From an uncultured Oscillospiraceae bacterium (GTDB lineage Bacteria > Bacillota > Clostridia > Oscillospirales > Oscillospiraceae), in assembly GCA_934590505.1 (NCBI GenBank), contig CAKTPC010000099.1, positions 1 to 7,201 of the forward strand: a DNA stretch of 7,201 nucleotides. The letters run 5' to 3'. Each line of letters begins with the position of its first letter. Position 1 is the first letter of the stretch. Under the pieces are notes generated by a model. That model searched no databases. It was not told the DNA's origin and worked only from the letters and a program-made list of their open reading frames with translations. Of this stretch, positions 1 through 5,271 are shown piece after piece. The translations under genes were made by a program, and so were the position numbers.

Positions 1-34
1 AAAGGCGTGTGCGGCACGCCGCTCACGCCTTTCT
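1..34 (+). terminator. Hairpin at window edge, probable terminator of the upstream gene
   Basis: AAAGGCGTG (1-9) pairs perfectly with CACGCCTTT (24-32). Inside it a second helix, GCGG (11-14) with CCGC (19-22), closes a CACG loop. The T run after the stem is short (TTTCT), so as a + strand terminator it is only moderate. The A-rich left end means it could also work on the opposite strand. The gene it would serve lies outside the window. Confidence 0.5.
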
Positions 35-97
35 GCTATTTCTTGCTAAGCTCTACCCCAACTATTGACACAGAGCCCATAAATTGAATCAGATCCA

Positions 98-126
98 GCC
101 GGTACGCGCCGCGTACCGGCTTTTTT
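98..126 (+). terminator. Strong intrinsic terminator upstream of ruvC
   Basis: GCCGGTACGC (98-107) and GCGTACCGGC (111-120) form a perfect 10-bp GC-rich stem with a 3-base loop, followed at once by six T residues (121-126). This is a textbook rho-independent terminator in + orientation. It separates the ruv operon from whatever lies upstream, so ruvC needs its own promoter in 127-165. Confidence 0.85.
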
Positions 127-129
127 ATG

Positions 130-158
130 TTGCGGTAAAAGGGTAAATGTGTTAAAAT
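130..158 (+). promoter_or_regulatory. Candidate sigma-A-type promoter for the ruvCAB operon
   Basis: TTGCGG (130-135) and TAAAAT (153-158) are separated by 17 bases. TGT directly precedes the -10 box, an extended -10 signature. The -35 box is weak, while the -10 box matches the consensus at five of six bases. The predicted start point near 165 would put the GGGGA ribosome binding site (164-168) almost at the 5' end. That is unusual and lowers confidence, but no better candidate lies between the terminator and ruvC. Confidence 0.4.
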
Positions 159-177
159 TCATTGGGGACGTGATACT

Positions 178-690
178 ATGCGGATACTCGGAATAGACCC
201 GGGAATTGCAACGATAGGCTTCGGCGTGGTGGATTCCGACAGCCGCAGCCATAAGCTTGTCAAGTGCGGGGTGATAACTACACCGGCGCACACAAGTCTA
301 TCGAGCAGGCTTGAGCAAATATATGACGATATGGGCGGCCTGCTTGATATGTTTAAACCGGACGCAGTTTCAATAGAAGAGCTTTTTTTCAACACCAATA
401 TCACAACGGGCATTTCGGTCGCGCACGGCAGGGGCGTCATCCTGCTGGCGTGCAGAAAGGCCGGCGTCAGAATATATGAGTATACCCCGCTTCAGGTCAA
501 ACAGGCGGTCGTCGGCTACGGCAGAGCGGAGAAAAGTCAGGTCATGGATATGGTGAAGCGCATCTGCGCGCTTCCTGCGCCGCCTAGACCGGATGACGCA
601 GCGGACGCTGTGGCACTTGCGCTGTGCCATGCGCGCAGCTCGACTTCATTGCTGTACAGAGGAGACAGGGAAGAATGTTCTACCATATAG
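178..690 (+). CDS. ruvC: Crossover junction endodeoxyribonuclease RuvC
   Basis: This 170-residue protein is the Holliday-junction resolvase. It is a metal-dependent RNase H-fold nuclease that acts as a dimer and nicks opposite strands of a four-way junction held by RuvAB. The four family acidic residues are visible: D7 in the N-terminal ILGIDPG strand, E67 in SIEELFF, and D140 and D143 in the C-terminal DDAADAVALA segment. Their spacing matches the E. coli set (D7, E66, D138, D141) to within two residues, and the length is normal for the family. The ATG at 178 lies 9 bases after GGGGA (164-168) and places the catalytic D at position 7 as expected. The last 16 bases overlap ruvA, which points to translational coupling in a ruvC-ruvA-ruvB operon. 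I see nothing degenerate in it. Confidence 0.97.
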   Translation: MRILGIDPGIATIGFGVVDSDSRSHKLVKCGVITTPAHTSLSSRLEQIYDDMGGLLDMFKPDAVSIEELFFNTNITTGISVAHGRGVILLACRKAGVRIYEYTPLQVKQAVVGYGRAEKSQVMDMVKRICALPAPPRPDDAADAVALALCHARSSTSLLYRGDREECSTI

Positions 691-1274
691 AAGGAAATAT
701 TACTGAGCTTGAGCCGGGGCTCGCCGTGGTCGACTGCGGTGGGATAGGCTTTGCAGTCAATGTGCCGCTGAATACAATGTCAGGGCTCCATGCCGGCGAG
801 AAAGCTAAGCTTTTCATTTCGGAGGCGATAGGGGATAACAATTTTGACCTCTACGGGTTTCTGACGAAGAGCGAACGCAGGTGCTTCGAGATGCTTATTT
901 CAGTGTCCGGTGTCGGCGCAAAGGCGGCAATGTCTATCCTTTCGCACACCACCCCCGAGGGACTCGCACTCTCTATCATGACCGGAGACGAAAAGACGCT
1001 TACTGCCGCGCCGGGTATAGGGAAGAAGATCGCACAGAGAGTTATCCTTGAGCTCAAAGATAAGATAAGCAAGGACATGGGCAGCAGCACTTCGATACCC
1101 GCGCCGGTGAGCGTGCCCGCCGGCGGCAGCGACGCGCTTAATGACGCTGCGGCGGGGCTTGCTGTGCTGGGTTATTCGAGTGCGGAGATCGCACCGGTAA
1201 TTAATAAGCTCGACACGGCATCCATGACGGCGGAGCAGATAATCAAGACTGTACTCAAGCAGATGGTAAAGTAA
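675..1274 (+). CDS. ruvA: Holliday junction branch migration complex subunit RuvA
   Basis: This 199-residue protein forms the tetramer that binds four-way DNA junctions and loads the RuvB motor. An in-frame ATG exists 51 bases upstream (624), but the family N-terminus (MFYHIEGNITEL) begins at 675, preceded by AGAGGAGA (658-664 region) and AGGGAAG. Domain I is an OB fold (about 1-62). Domain II carries two helix-hairpin-helix motifs, SVSGVGAKAA (76-85) and AAPGIGKKIA (111-120). A low-complexity Ser/Pro/Ala linker (about 131-152) leads to the RuvB-binding domain III (about 153-199). The start overlaps the end of ruvC by 16 bases, and ruvB follows after 13 bases. The domain I loop that carries the acidic pin in E. 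coli (E55, D56) reads G53-D54-N55 here, so one acidic side chain appears replaced; this assignment rests on hand alignment to the LYGF motif. Confidence 0.96.
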   Translation: MFYHIEGNITELEPGLAVVDCGGIGFAVNVPLNTMSGLHAGEKAKLFISEAIGDNNFDLYGFLTKSERRCFEMLISVSGVGAKAAMSILSHTTPEGLALSIMTGDEKTLTAAPGIGKKIAQRVILELKDKISKDMGSSTSIPAPVSVPAGGSDALNDAAAGLAVLGYSSAEIAPVINKLDTASMTAEQIIKTVLKQMVK

Positions 1275-1287
1275 TGGAGAAAACGAA

Positions 1288-2328
1288 ATGAGCATCAATT
1301 TCTCTGACGAAGTAAATAATGATATCATAACGACCGCGGCAAGTCTGCCTGAGGACAGCGCTGAGGGCTCTCTGAGACCAAAGACTCTGGGCGAGTATAT
1401 CGGGCAGGAGAAGGCTAAAGCAAACCTTTCCGTGTTCATCAACGCTGCAAAAATGCGCGGTGAATCGCTTGACCACGTTCTCCTTCATGGGCCCCCGGGG
1501 CTTGGAAAAACGACGCTCGCCGGGATCATTGCAAACGAGATGGGCGTCAATATGCGCATAACCTCCGGCCCCGCGATCGAGAAGCCGGGCGATTTGGTGG
1601 CAATGCTGACAAACCTGAACGAAGGCGATATCTTATTTGTTGATGAGATACACCGGCTCAACCGCGCGTACGAGGAGATACTCTACCCCGCGATGGAGGA
1701 TTACGCGATAGACATTATCCTCGGCAAAGGCCCGTCGGCAAACTCTATCCACCTCGACCTGCCGCACTTCACCTTGATCGGCGCGACTACGCGGTCAGGC
1801 CAGCTCACAGCGCCGCTGCGTGACCGCTTCGGCGTGTCCCTGCGTTTGGAGCTATACAGTCCTGAGGAGCTGCGGCGCATCGTTGTGCGCTCCGCGGGGA
1901 TACTGAATGTCCCGATAGAGCCTGACGGCGCGTATGAGATCGCGTCTCGCTCACGCGGCACGCCGCGTATCGCGAACCGCCTGCTGCGCCGCGTGCGCGA
2001 CTATGCGCAGGTAATGGCGGACGGTGTTATTACAAGCGAGGTCGCGGACGCAGCTCTCTCCAAGCTCGAGGTAGATAAGCTCGGACTGGACGCGCTCGAC
2101 AGGCGGATGCTGCGCAGTATAATCGAGTTTTATAACGGCGGACCCGTCGGACTTGAAACGCTGGCTGCAACTATAAACGAGGAATCTGTGACGCTCGAGG
2201 ATGTTTACGAGCCGTATCTGCTGCAAAACGGCTTTTTGACAAGAACGCCGCGCGGCCGCTGTGTTACGCGCAAGGCTTATGAGCACCTCGGAATAGAATT
2301 TCTTGGGCAGCAGAAGCTGGATTTTTAG
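1288..2328 (+). CDS. ruvB: Holliday junction branch migration ATPase RuvB
   Basis: This 346-residue AAA+ motor forms hexameric rings on either side of the RuvA-bound junction and pumps duplex DNA, driving branch migration. Visible motifs are Walker A GPPGLGKTT (68-76), Walker B LFVDE (116-120) followed by the RuvB-typical IHRLN, sensor 1 GATTR (165-169), the arginine-finger region APLRDRFG (175-182), and the sensor 2 region GTPRIANRLLRR (224-235). The C-terminal winged helix ends in NGFLTRTPRGR (314-324), the DNA-contacting family signature. The N-terminal SLRPKTLGEYIGQ stretch (28-40) is also typical. Length is normal for the family. The ATG at 1288 follows TGGAGAA with good spacing and lies 13 bases after ruvA. 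No terminator follows the gene, so some transcripts may run into the sigma factor gene. Confidence 0.98.
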   Translation: MSINFSDEVNNDIITTAASLPEDSAEGSLRPKTLGEYIGQEKAKANLSVFINAAKMRGESLDHVLLHGPPGLGKTTLAGIIANEMGVNMRITSGPAIEKPGDLVAMLTNLNEGDILFVDEIHRLNRAYEEILYPAMEDYAIDIILGKGPSANSIHLDLPHFTLIGATTRSGQLTAPLRDRFGVSLRLELYSPEELRRIVVRSAGILNVPIEPDGAYEIASRSRGTPRIANRLLRRVRDYAQVMADGVITSEVADAALSKLEVDKLGLDALDRRMLRSIIEFYNGGPVGLETLAATINEESVTLEDVYEPYLLQNGFLTRTPRGRCVTRKAYEHLGIEFLGQQKLDF

Positions 2329-2368
2329 CAGCTTGACAGATCTTTATACAAAAATCACTAAAAAGCTA

Positions 2369-2396
2369 TTGACTTTAAGGACTAATGTTGTATAAT
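2369..2396 (+). promoter_or_regulatory. Near-consensus sigma-A-type promoter of the sigma factor gene
   Basis: TTGACT (2369-2374) and a perfect TATAAT (2391-2396) are separated by 16 bases in an AT-rich gap between ruvB and the sigma factor gene. The predicted start near 2403 gives a leader of about 28 bases. The sigma factor gene therefore has its own vegetative promoter rather than relying on ruv read-through. An AGGACTA stretch inside the spacer resembles a SigH -35 element, but I found no matching -10 box. Confidence 0.75.
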
Positions 2397-2430
2397 ACTT
2401 GATGTATATTTAGAAAATAAGTGTACGATT

Positions 2431-3048
2431 ATGATTGATTACGCATCACTTGAAGATAAGGAACTCCAGTCGCTCGCCTCGTCAGGGGACAGGGAAGCGG
2501 AAGAAGCTTTGGCGGGGCGGTATCTGCGCCTTGTCAGGGCGTGTGCAAGACCCTTTTTCCTCGCCGGCGGTGACAGTGAGGATCTTATTCAGGAAGGTAC
2601 CTTCGGCCTGCTCTCCGCGATAAGGCAGTACAGAGCGGAAGCCGGGGCATCGTTCAAGACCTTTGCAGAGCACTGCATCAGAATGCGTATTCTTTCAGCA
2701 ATTAAATCCGCATCCCAACTAAAGCATTTTCCGCTCAACGACGGCGTGTCGCTTGAGCAACTCTCAGAAGATCCCGGTGCACAATTATCGGCTATTCCCG
2801 AAATCTCCCGGCGCAGTCCGGAAGAGCTTGTTCTGGAGAGAGAGAGCAAGGAAGAACTTTACGCGGCCTTTTCCAAATGCCTTTCACGGTTTGAACTGAA
2901 AGTGCTCGACCTATATCTGGACGGTCTTTCATATAGAGAGATCGCGGATATCCTCGGGAAGAGCGCAAAGTCCGTTGACAATGCCGTGCAGAGGATCAGG
3001 CGCAAGCTGACGCGGAATCTCAAATCAGGCGACATCAGCATAAGCTGA
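2431..3048 (+). CDS. sigH: RNA polymerase sigma factor, SigH (sigma-30) family
   Basis: This 205-residue sigma-70-family factor most resembles SigH, which in Bacillus and clostridia directs early-stationary-phase and sporulation-entry genes. Region 2 spans about 26-95. It includes the core-binding stretch GGDSEDLIQEGTFGLLSAIRQY (starting at G46) and the -10 recognition stretch SFKTFAEHCIRMRILSAIKS (74-93), followed by KHFPLN, a hallmark of SigH-type factors. A Pro/Glu-rich linker joins it to region 4 (about 145-198), whose helix-turn-helix is YREIADILGKSAKSVDNAVQ (168-187). The family-typical LDLYLDGLSY precedes it. The protein is slightly shorter than Bacillus SigH at the N-terminus. The ATG at 2431 is the only plausible start, yet no SD sequence is visible before it, unlike every neighbour. 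Assignment to SigH rather than a paralogue is from remembered family sequence, not alignment. Confidence 0.82.
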   Translation: MIDYASLEDKELQSLASSGDREAEEALAGRYLRLVRACARPFFLAGGDSEDLIQEGTFGLLSAIRQYRAEAGASFKTFAEHCIRMRILSAIKSASQLKHFPLNDGVSLEQLSEDPGAQLSAIPEISRRSPEELVLERESKEELYAAFSKCLSRFELKVLDLYLDGLSYREIADILGKSAKSVDNAVQRIRRKLTRNLKSGDISIS

Positions 3049-3095
3049 CCGCAAATACAGCCGATAGGCACATTTATCAAAAGAGAGGATTCAAG

Positions 3096-3374
3096 ATGTA
3101 CGAAGACAAGACCTTAGTTTGCAAAGAGTGTGGTAAGGAGTTCGTTTTCACCGCCGGTGAGCAGGAATTCTACGCAGAGCGCGGCTTCCAGAATGAGCCC
3201 CAGCGCTGCAAGGCATGCCGTGACGCTCGCAAGAACGCCGCTCGTGGCCCCCGTGAGTACTTTACCGCTACCTGCGCAGCATGCGGCGGCGAGGCAAAGG
3301 TTCCCTTTGAGCCCAAGTCCGATCGTCCCGTTTACTGCAGCGAGTGCTTCGCTAAGATGAGAGAGCAGGCCTAA
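3096..3374 (+). CDS. Small zinc-ribbon protein with four CxxC motifs
   Basis: This 92-residue protein has eight cysteines in four CxxC pairs, C9/C12, C38/C41, C60/C63 and C81/C84, enough for two zinc sites. The second half is a CxxC-x17-CxxC unit, a pattern named as a small-protein domain in Gram-positive bacteria. The first half resembles a probable zinc-ribbon domain (CKECGKEFVFTAGEQEFY). There is no signal peptide or membrane segment, so it is probably cytoplasmic. Its function is unknown; binding nucleic acid or the transcription or translation machinery would be a guess. The SD GAGAGGA is strong, 8 bases before the ATG. Codon use differs sharply from the neighbours: all five prolines are CCC, seven of eight arginines are CGC or CGT, and there is no ATA. 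This suggests high expression. It follows the sigma factor gene by 47 bases and ends in a strong terminator. Confidence 0.88.
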   Translation: MYEDKTLVCKECGKEFVFTAGEQEFYAERGFQNEPQRCKACRDARKNAARGPREYFTATCAACGGEAKVPFEPKSDRPVYCSECFAKMREQA

Positions 3375-3386
3375 TTCGCCTGTGCC

Positions 3387-3422
3387 AGGGTAAAGGGGCA
3401 CTTGTGTGTCCCTTTACCTTTT
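3387..3422 (+). terminator. Strong intrinsic terminator after the zinc-ribbon gene
   Basis: GGTAAAGGG (3389-3397) pairs with CCCTTTACC (3410-3418). The helix continues inward through G-T, C-G, A-T and C-G pairs to a TTGT loop (3402-3405), giving about 13 bp. The outer bases A3387 and G3388 can also pair with the first two T residues of the tail (3419-3422). It closes the sigma factor/zinc-ribbon unit. The next gene's SD starts only 9 bases beyond the T run. Confidence 0.88.
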
Positions 3423-3442
3423 GTGATTTACGGAGGTTGAAT

Positions 3443-3649
3443 ATGGAAATAACCAGAGAAACTCTCATATCTGAGATCATTGATAATTGCCCGCAGGCTT
3501 TCCCTGTTTTTCAGGAGATCGGTATGCACTGCATGGGCTGCGCGCTTGCCAGCGGCGAGACCCTTGAGCAGGCATGTGCCGCACACGGTGTTGACCCTGA
3601 TGAGTTTTTGACCTATCTCAAGGCCTATCTGGAAGTCAGCAATCCCTGA
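3443..3649 (+). CDS. DUF1858 domain redox-disulfide protein
   Basis: This 68-residue protein consists wholly of one DUF1858 domain (hybrid-cluster-protein-associated redox disulfide type). It opens with the usual ITRETLISEIIDNCPQA pattern and carries the CxxC pair C30/C33 in the GMHCMGCALA segment, followed by ETLEQACAAHGVDPDEF. The family is thought to take part in thiol-disulfide or metal-centre chemistry in anaerobes. The exact partner is unknown, and no hybrid cluster protein gene lies nearby in this window. I chose the ATG at 3443 because it sits 6 bases after GGAGG (3432-3436) and at the domain start. An earlier in-frame ATG at 3404 lies inside the preceding terminator hairpin and is implausible. 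The gene sits alone between two strong terminators with no recognisable promoter of its own. Confidence 0.9.
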   Translation: MEITRETLISEIIDNCPQAFPVFQEIGMHCMGCALASGETLEQACAAHGVDPDEFLTYLKAYLEVSNP

Positions 3650-3670
3650 GGCAATTTACGGTGAACTTAC

Positions 3671-3717
3671 AGACGCTGCCACAGGCCGCCTGACACGGCC
3701 TTGGGCAGCGTCTTTTT
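3671..3717 (+). terminator. Strong intrinsic terminator after the DUF1858 gene
   Basis: AGACGCTGCC (3671-3680) pairs perfectly with GGCAGCGTCT (3704-3713). After a small internal mismatch the helix continues as AGGCCG (3683-3688) with CGGCCT (3696-3701), capped by a 7-base loop. The T run occupies 3713-3717. It ends only 16 bases before the trmK start codon, and the trmK SD begins about 5 bases past it. Confidence 0.9.
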
Positions 3718-3732
3718 ATACGCGGAGGAAAT

Positions 3733-4425
3733 ATGGACAGACGCCTATCGACCATAGCATCTCAAATTGAAAACGGCCTAGGTCTTGCCGATGTCGGCAC
3801 GGATCACGGCTTCCTGCCGGTGTATCTTGCAAGGCATGGCTACACCGGGAATTTATACGCATCGGATATAAACGAAGGCCCGCTCCGGACAGCTATCGAC
3901 AACGCATCGCACGCTGGCGTTTCCGACCGGATAAAGTTCCTGCTGTGCGACGGACTGCGGCTGTGCCCTCCGGATGAGGTAGACACGATAGTTATTGCCG
4001 GTATGGGCGGAGACATGATATGCCGCATCCTCGACGAAGCCGAGTGGTGCATGTCTGGTAAGTATAAGCTGATCCTCCAGCCGATGACAAAGCAGGATAT
4101 CCTGCGCTACTGGCTCGTGAACAACGGTTTTGAAATATACAGAGAGCTTATCGCGGAGGGCGCCGGGGTTCTGTACCAGGTCCTTACGACGCGTTTCGGC
4201 GGCGAAACAAGGCTTACGGACGGCGAGCTGTTCACCGGCAAGTACGAACTTTCAGATGATAAAGAACTGTATGTGCGCCTTCTCCGGGAGCAGTACAGGC
4301 GATTTGACAAGGCTGTCCGTGAAATGAGCAGCGGTGACAAGTGCCCGAAATATAAGCTGCGTTTATTTGAAGAGCTGCTCGGGCAGCTTATGGAAATGAG
4401 GGAACGGTATGACACAGATAAATGA
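3733..4425 (+). CDS. trmK: tRNA (adenine(22)-N1)-methyltransferase TrmK
   Basis: This 230-residue class I SAM-dependent methyltransferase of the TrmK/YqfN family makes m1A22 in the D-loop of some tRNAs in Gram-positive bacteria. The N-terminal Rossmann domain shows motif I ADVGTDHGFLPVYL (19-32), the acidic ribose-binding position D45 in YASDINEGPL, CDG (72-74), and the catalytic-loop motif IVIAGMGGDMI (86-96). LILQPM follows (113-118). The C-terminal part (about 185-230) is charged and helical, consistent with the family's coiled-coil tRNA-contacting domain. The ATG at 3733 follows GGAGGA (3723-3728). The 3' end overlaps the next gene by 17 bases, and a TrmK-Nif3 pair is a common Firmicutes arrangement. 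No promoter fits between the preceding terminator and the start. Confidence 0.94.
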   Translation: MDRRLSTIASQIENGLGLADVGTDHGFLPVYLARHGYTGNLYASDINEGPLRTAIDNASHAGVSDRIKFLLCDGLRLCPPDEVDTIVIAGMGGDMICRILDEAEWCMSGKYKLILQPMTKQDILRYWLVNNGFEIYRELIAEGAGVLYQVLTTRFGGETRLTDGELFTGKYELSDDKELYVRLLREQYRRFDKAVREMSSGDKCPKYKLRLFEELLGQLMEMRERYDTDK

Positions 4426-5176
4426 TGTATATTCATATCTCTGCGAGCTTGCGCCGCTTGAAAAGCAGATGAGCTTTGACAACGCCGGCTTCCAGCTTGG
4501 CCGCAGCGGCAATGAAGTGCATCGCGCACTGCTGGCGCTCGACGTCACTGACGCTGTCGTCCGTGAGGCTGAGGAACTGGGCGCGGGGCTTATCATATCA
4601 CACCACCCGCTGATTTTTACTCCGGTGAAGAATATCACAGACTGCAACGCTGAGCACAGGCGGCTTCTAGAGCTGGCCGCAAAGGACATAGCAGTCATAT
4701 CTATGCACACGAATCTTGACATCGCCGAGGGCGGCGTCAACGATGTCCTCATCAGGGTGCTCGGCGCAGAGCCTGAGTGCACGCTGGACGCCGACGGCTG
4801 CGGCAGAGTCGGTACGCTCCCGGTGGAAAAGGATATGGAAAGCTTCCTAACTGAGTGCAAGGCCGCGCTCAGGGTGAAGAGACTGAGGTACTATTCTGCC
4901 GGTCGTCCGGTATACAGGCTTGCAGTGATGGGCGGCTCAGGCGGTGACTGCGTTGACGATGCCTATGCAAAGGGCTGCGACACCTATGTGACCGCCGATA
5001 TCAAATACCACCAGTTCCTGCACGCAGTCGAACTCGGGATTAACCTCATCGATGCCGATCATTTCTGCACGGAAAACCCAGTCATGTACAGCCTGAGGGA
5101 TAAGCTTTCCGCCAGATTCTCGGAGACTGAGTTTACAGTATCCGCCGTGCATCACCAGATAATAGATTTCATATAA
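4409..5176 (+). CDS. Nif3-like dinuclear metal centre protein (YqfO family, short form)
   Basis: This 255-residue member of the Nif3/YqfO family, also labelled GTP cyclohydrolase 1 type 2 homologue, belongs to toroid-forming hexamers with two metals per subunit and poorly settled function. Candidate ligands are visible: H65 and H66 in ISHHPLIF, D104 in MHTNLDIAEGG, and H218 and E222 in DADHFCTE. Other family hallmarks are W-less MSFDNAGFQLG (21-31), AVMGGSGGD (172-180) and TADIKYHQF (195-203). At about 255 residues it is the short form: it lacks the central PII-like insert seen in members of about 370 residues. The start at 4409, inside the end of trmK, has GAGGGA 5 bases upstream, and the 17-base overlap suggests coupled translation. 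Confidence 0.92.
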   Translation: MTQINDVYSYLCELAPLEKQMSFDNAGFQLGRSGNEVHRALLALDVTDAVVREAEELGAGLIISHHPLIFTPVKNITDCNAEHRRLLELAAKDIAVISMHTNLDIAEGGVNDVLIRVLGAEPECTLDADGCGRVGTLPVEKDMESFLTECKAALRVKRLRYYSAGRPVYRLAVMGGSGGDCVDDAYAKGCDTYVTADIKYHQFLHAVELGINLIDADHFCTENPVMYSLRDKLSARFSETEFTVSAVHHQIIDFI

Positions 5177-5206
5177 CAAGCCGTGCTGTGATAGCCTGCC
5201 ACGCTT

Positions 5207-5236
5207 GTCATAAACTGCCTCCGCTGCTCATAAACT
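5207..5236 (+). promoter_or_regulatory. Candidate sigma-E promoter of spoIVA
   Basis: GTCATAAA (5207-5214) and CATAAACT (5229-5236) are 14 bases apart. They resemble the sigma-E -35 (GTCATATT-like) and -10 (CATACAAT-like) elements of spore formers, and spoIVA is a mother-cell sigma-E gene in Bacillus. The predicted start near 5242-5244 lies within the loop of the adjacent hairpin, leaving a leader of about 29 bases that carries the SD but not the hairpin's left arm. The match is by eye to a remembered consensus. Confidence 0.5.
5208..5236 (+). repeat. 9-bp direct repeat TCATAAACT spaced by 20 bp
   Basis: TCATAAACT occurs at 5208-5216 and again at 5228-5236, exactly 20 bp apart, which is close to two helical turns. 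The copies overlap the proposed -35 and -10 elements of the sigma-E promoter. They could be tandem -10 boxes, a regulator half-site pair, or a by-product of the promoter elements sharing CATAAA. Confidence 0.7.
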
Positions 5237-5268
5237 CGAACAAACGAGAACATGAGAGCGGAGGCTTT
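5217..5268 (+). promoter_or_regulatory. Long hairpin that sequesters the spoIVA ribosome binding site
   Basis: GCCTCCGCTGCTCAT (5217-5231) pairs with ATGAGAGCGGAGGC (5252-5265) over 14 bp with only G5226 bulged. Inside, CTCG (5235-5238) pairs with CGAG (5245-5248) around an AACAAA loop. The spoIVA SD (GCGGAGG, 5258-5264) lies entirely in the right arm. CTTTATTAT follows, a poor T run, so the element may also act as a weak terminator for the trmK-nif3 transcript. Any mRNA reading in from upstream would fold the SD away; one starting near 5243 could not form the outer stem. Confidence 0.7.
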
Positions 5269-5271
5269 ATT

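Noticed and set aside
65..94. TTGACA at 65-70 as a promoter for ruvC
   Set aside because: No acceptable -10 box at 16-18 bases (the sequence reads ATCAGA or TCAGAT), and a strong terminator at 98-126 would stop the transcript before ruvC.
900..1442. Minus-strand open frame of 180 codons opposite ruvA and ruvB
   Set aside because: Antisense to two well-conserved genes, no SD of note, and no family resemblance.
2333..2361. Perfect TTGACA at 2333-2338 as a second promoter for the sigma factor gene
   Set aside because: The bases at 16-17 bp spacing (TCACTA, CACTAA) do not resemble TATAAT; the promoter at 2369-2396 is far better.
2322..2364. Inverted repeat TTTTTAG/CTAAAAA spanning the ruvB stop as a terminator
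   Set aside because: A seven-pair AT-only stem with a long loop and no following T run is too weak to call.
2378..2402. SigH-type autoregulatory promoter (AGGACTA)
   Set aside because: No GAAT-like -10 element at the expected distance; the sequence fits the sigma-A-type promoter instead.
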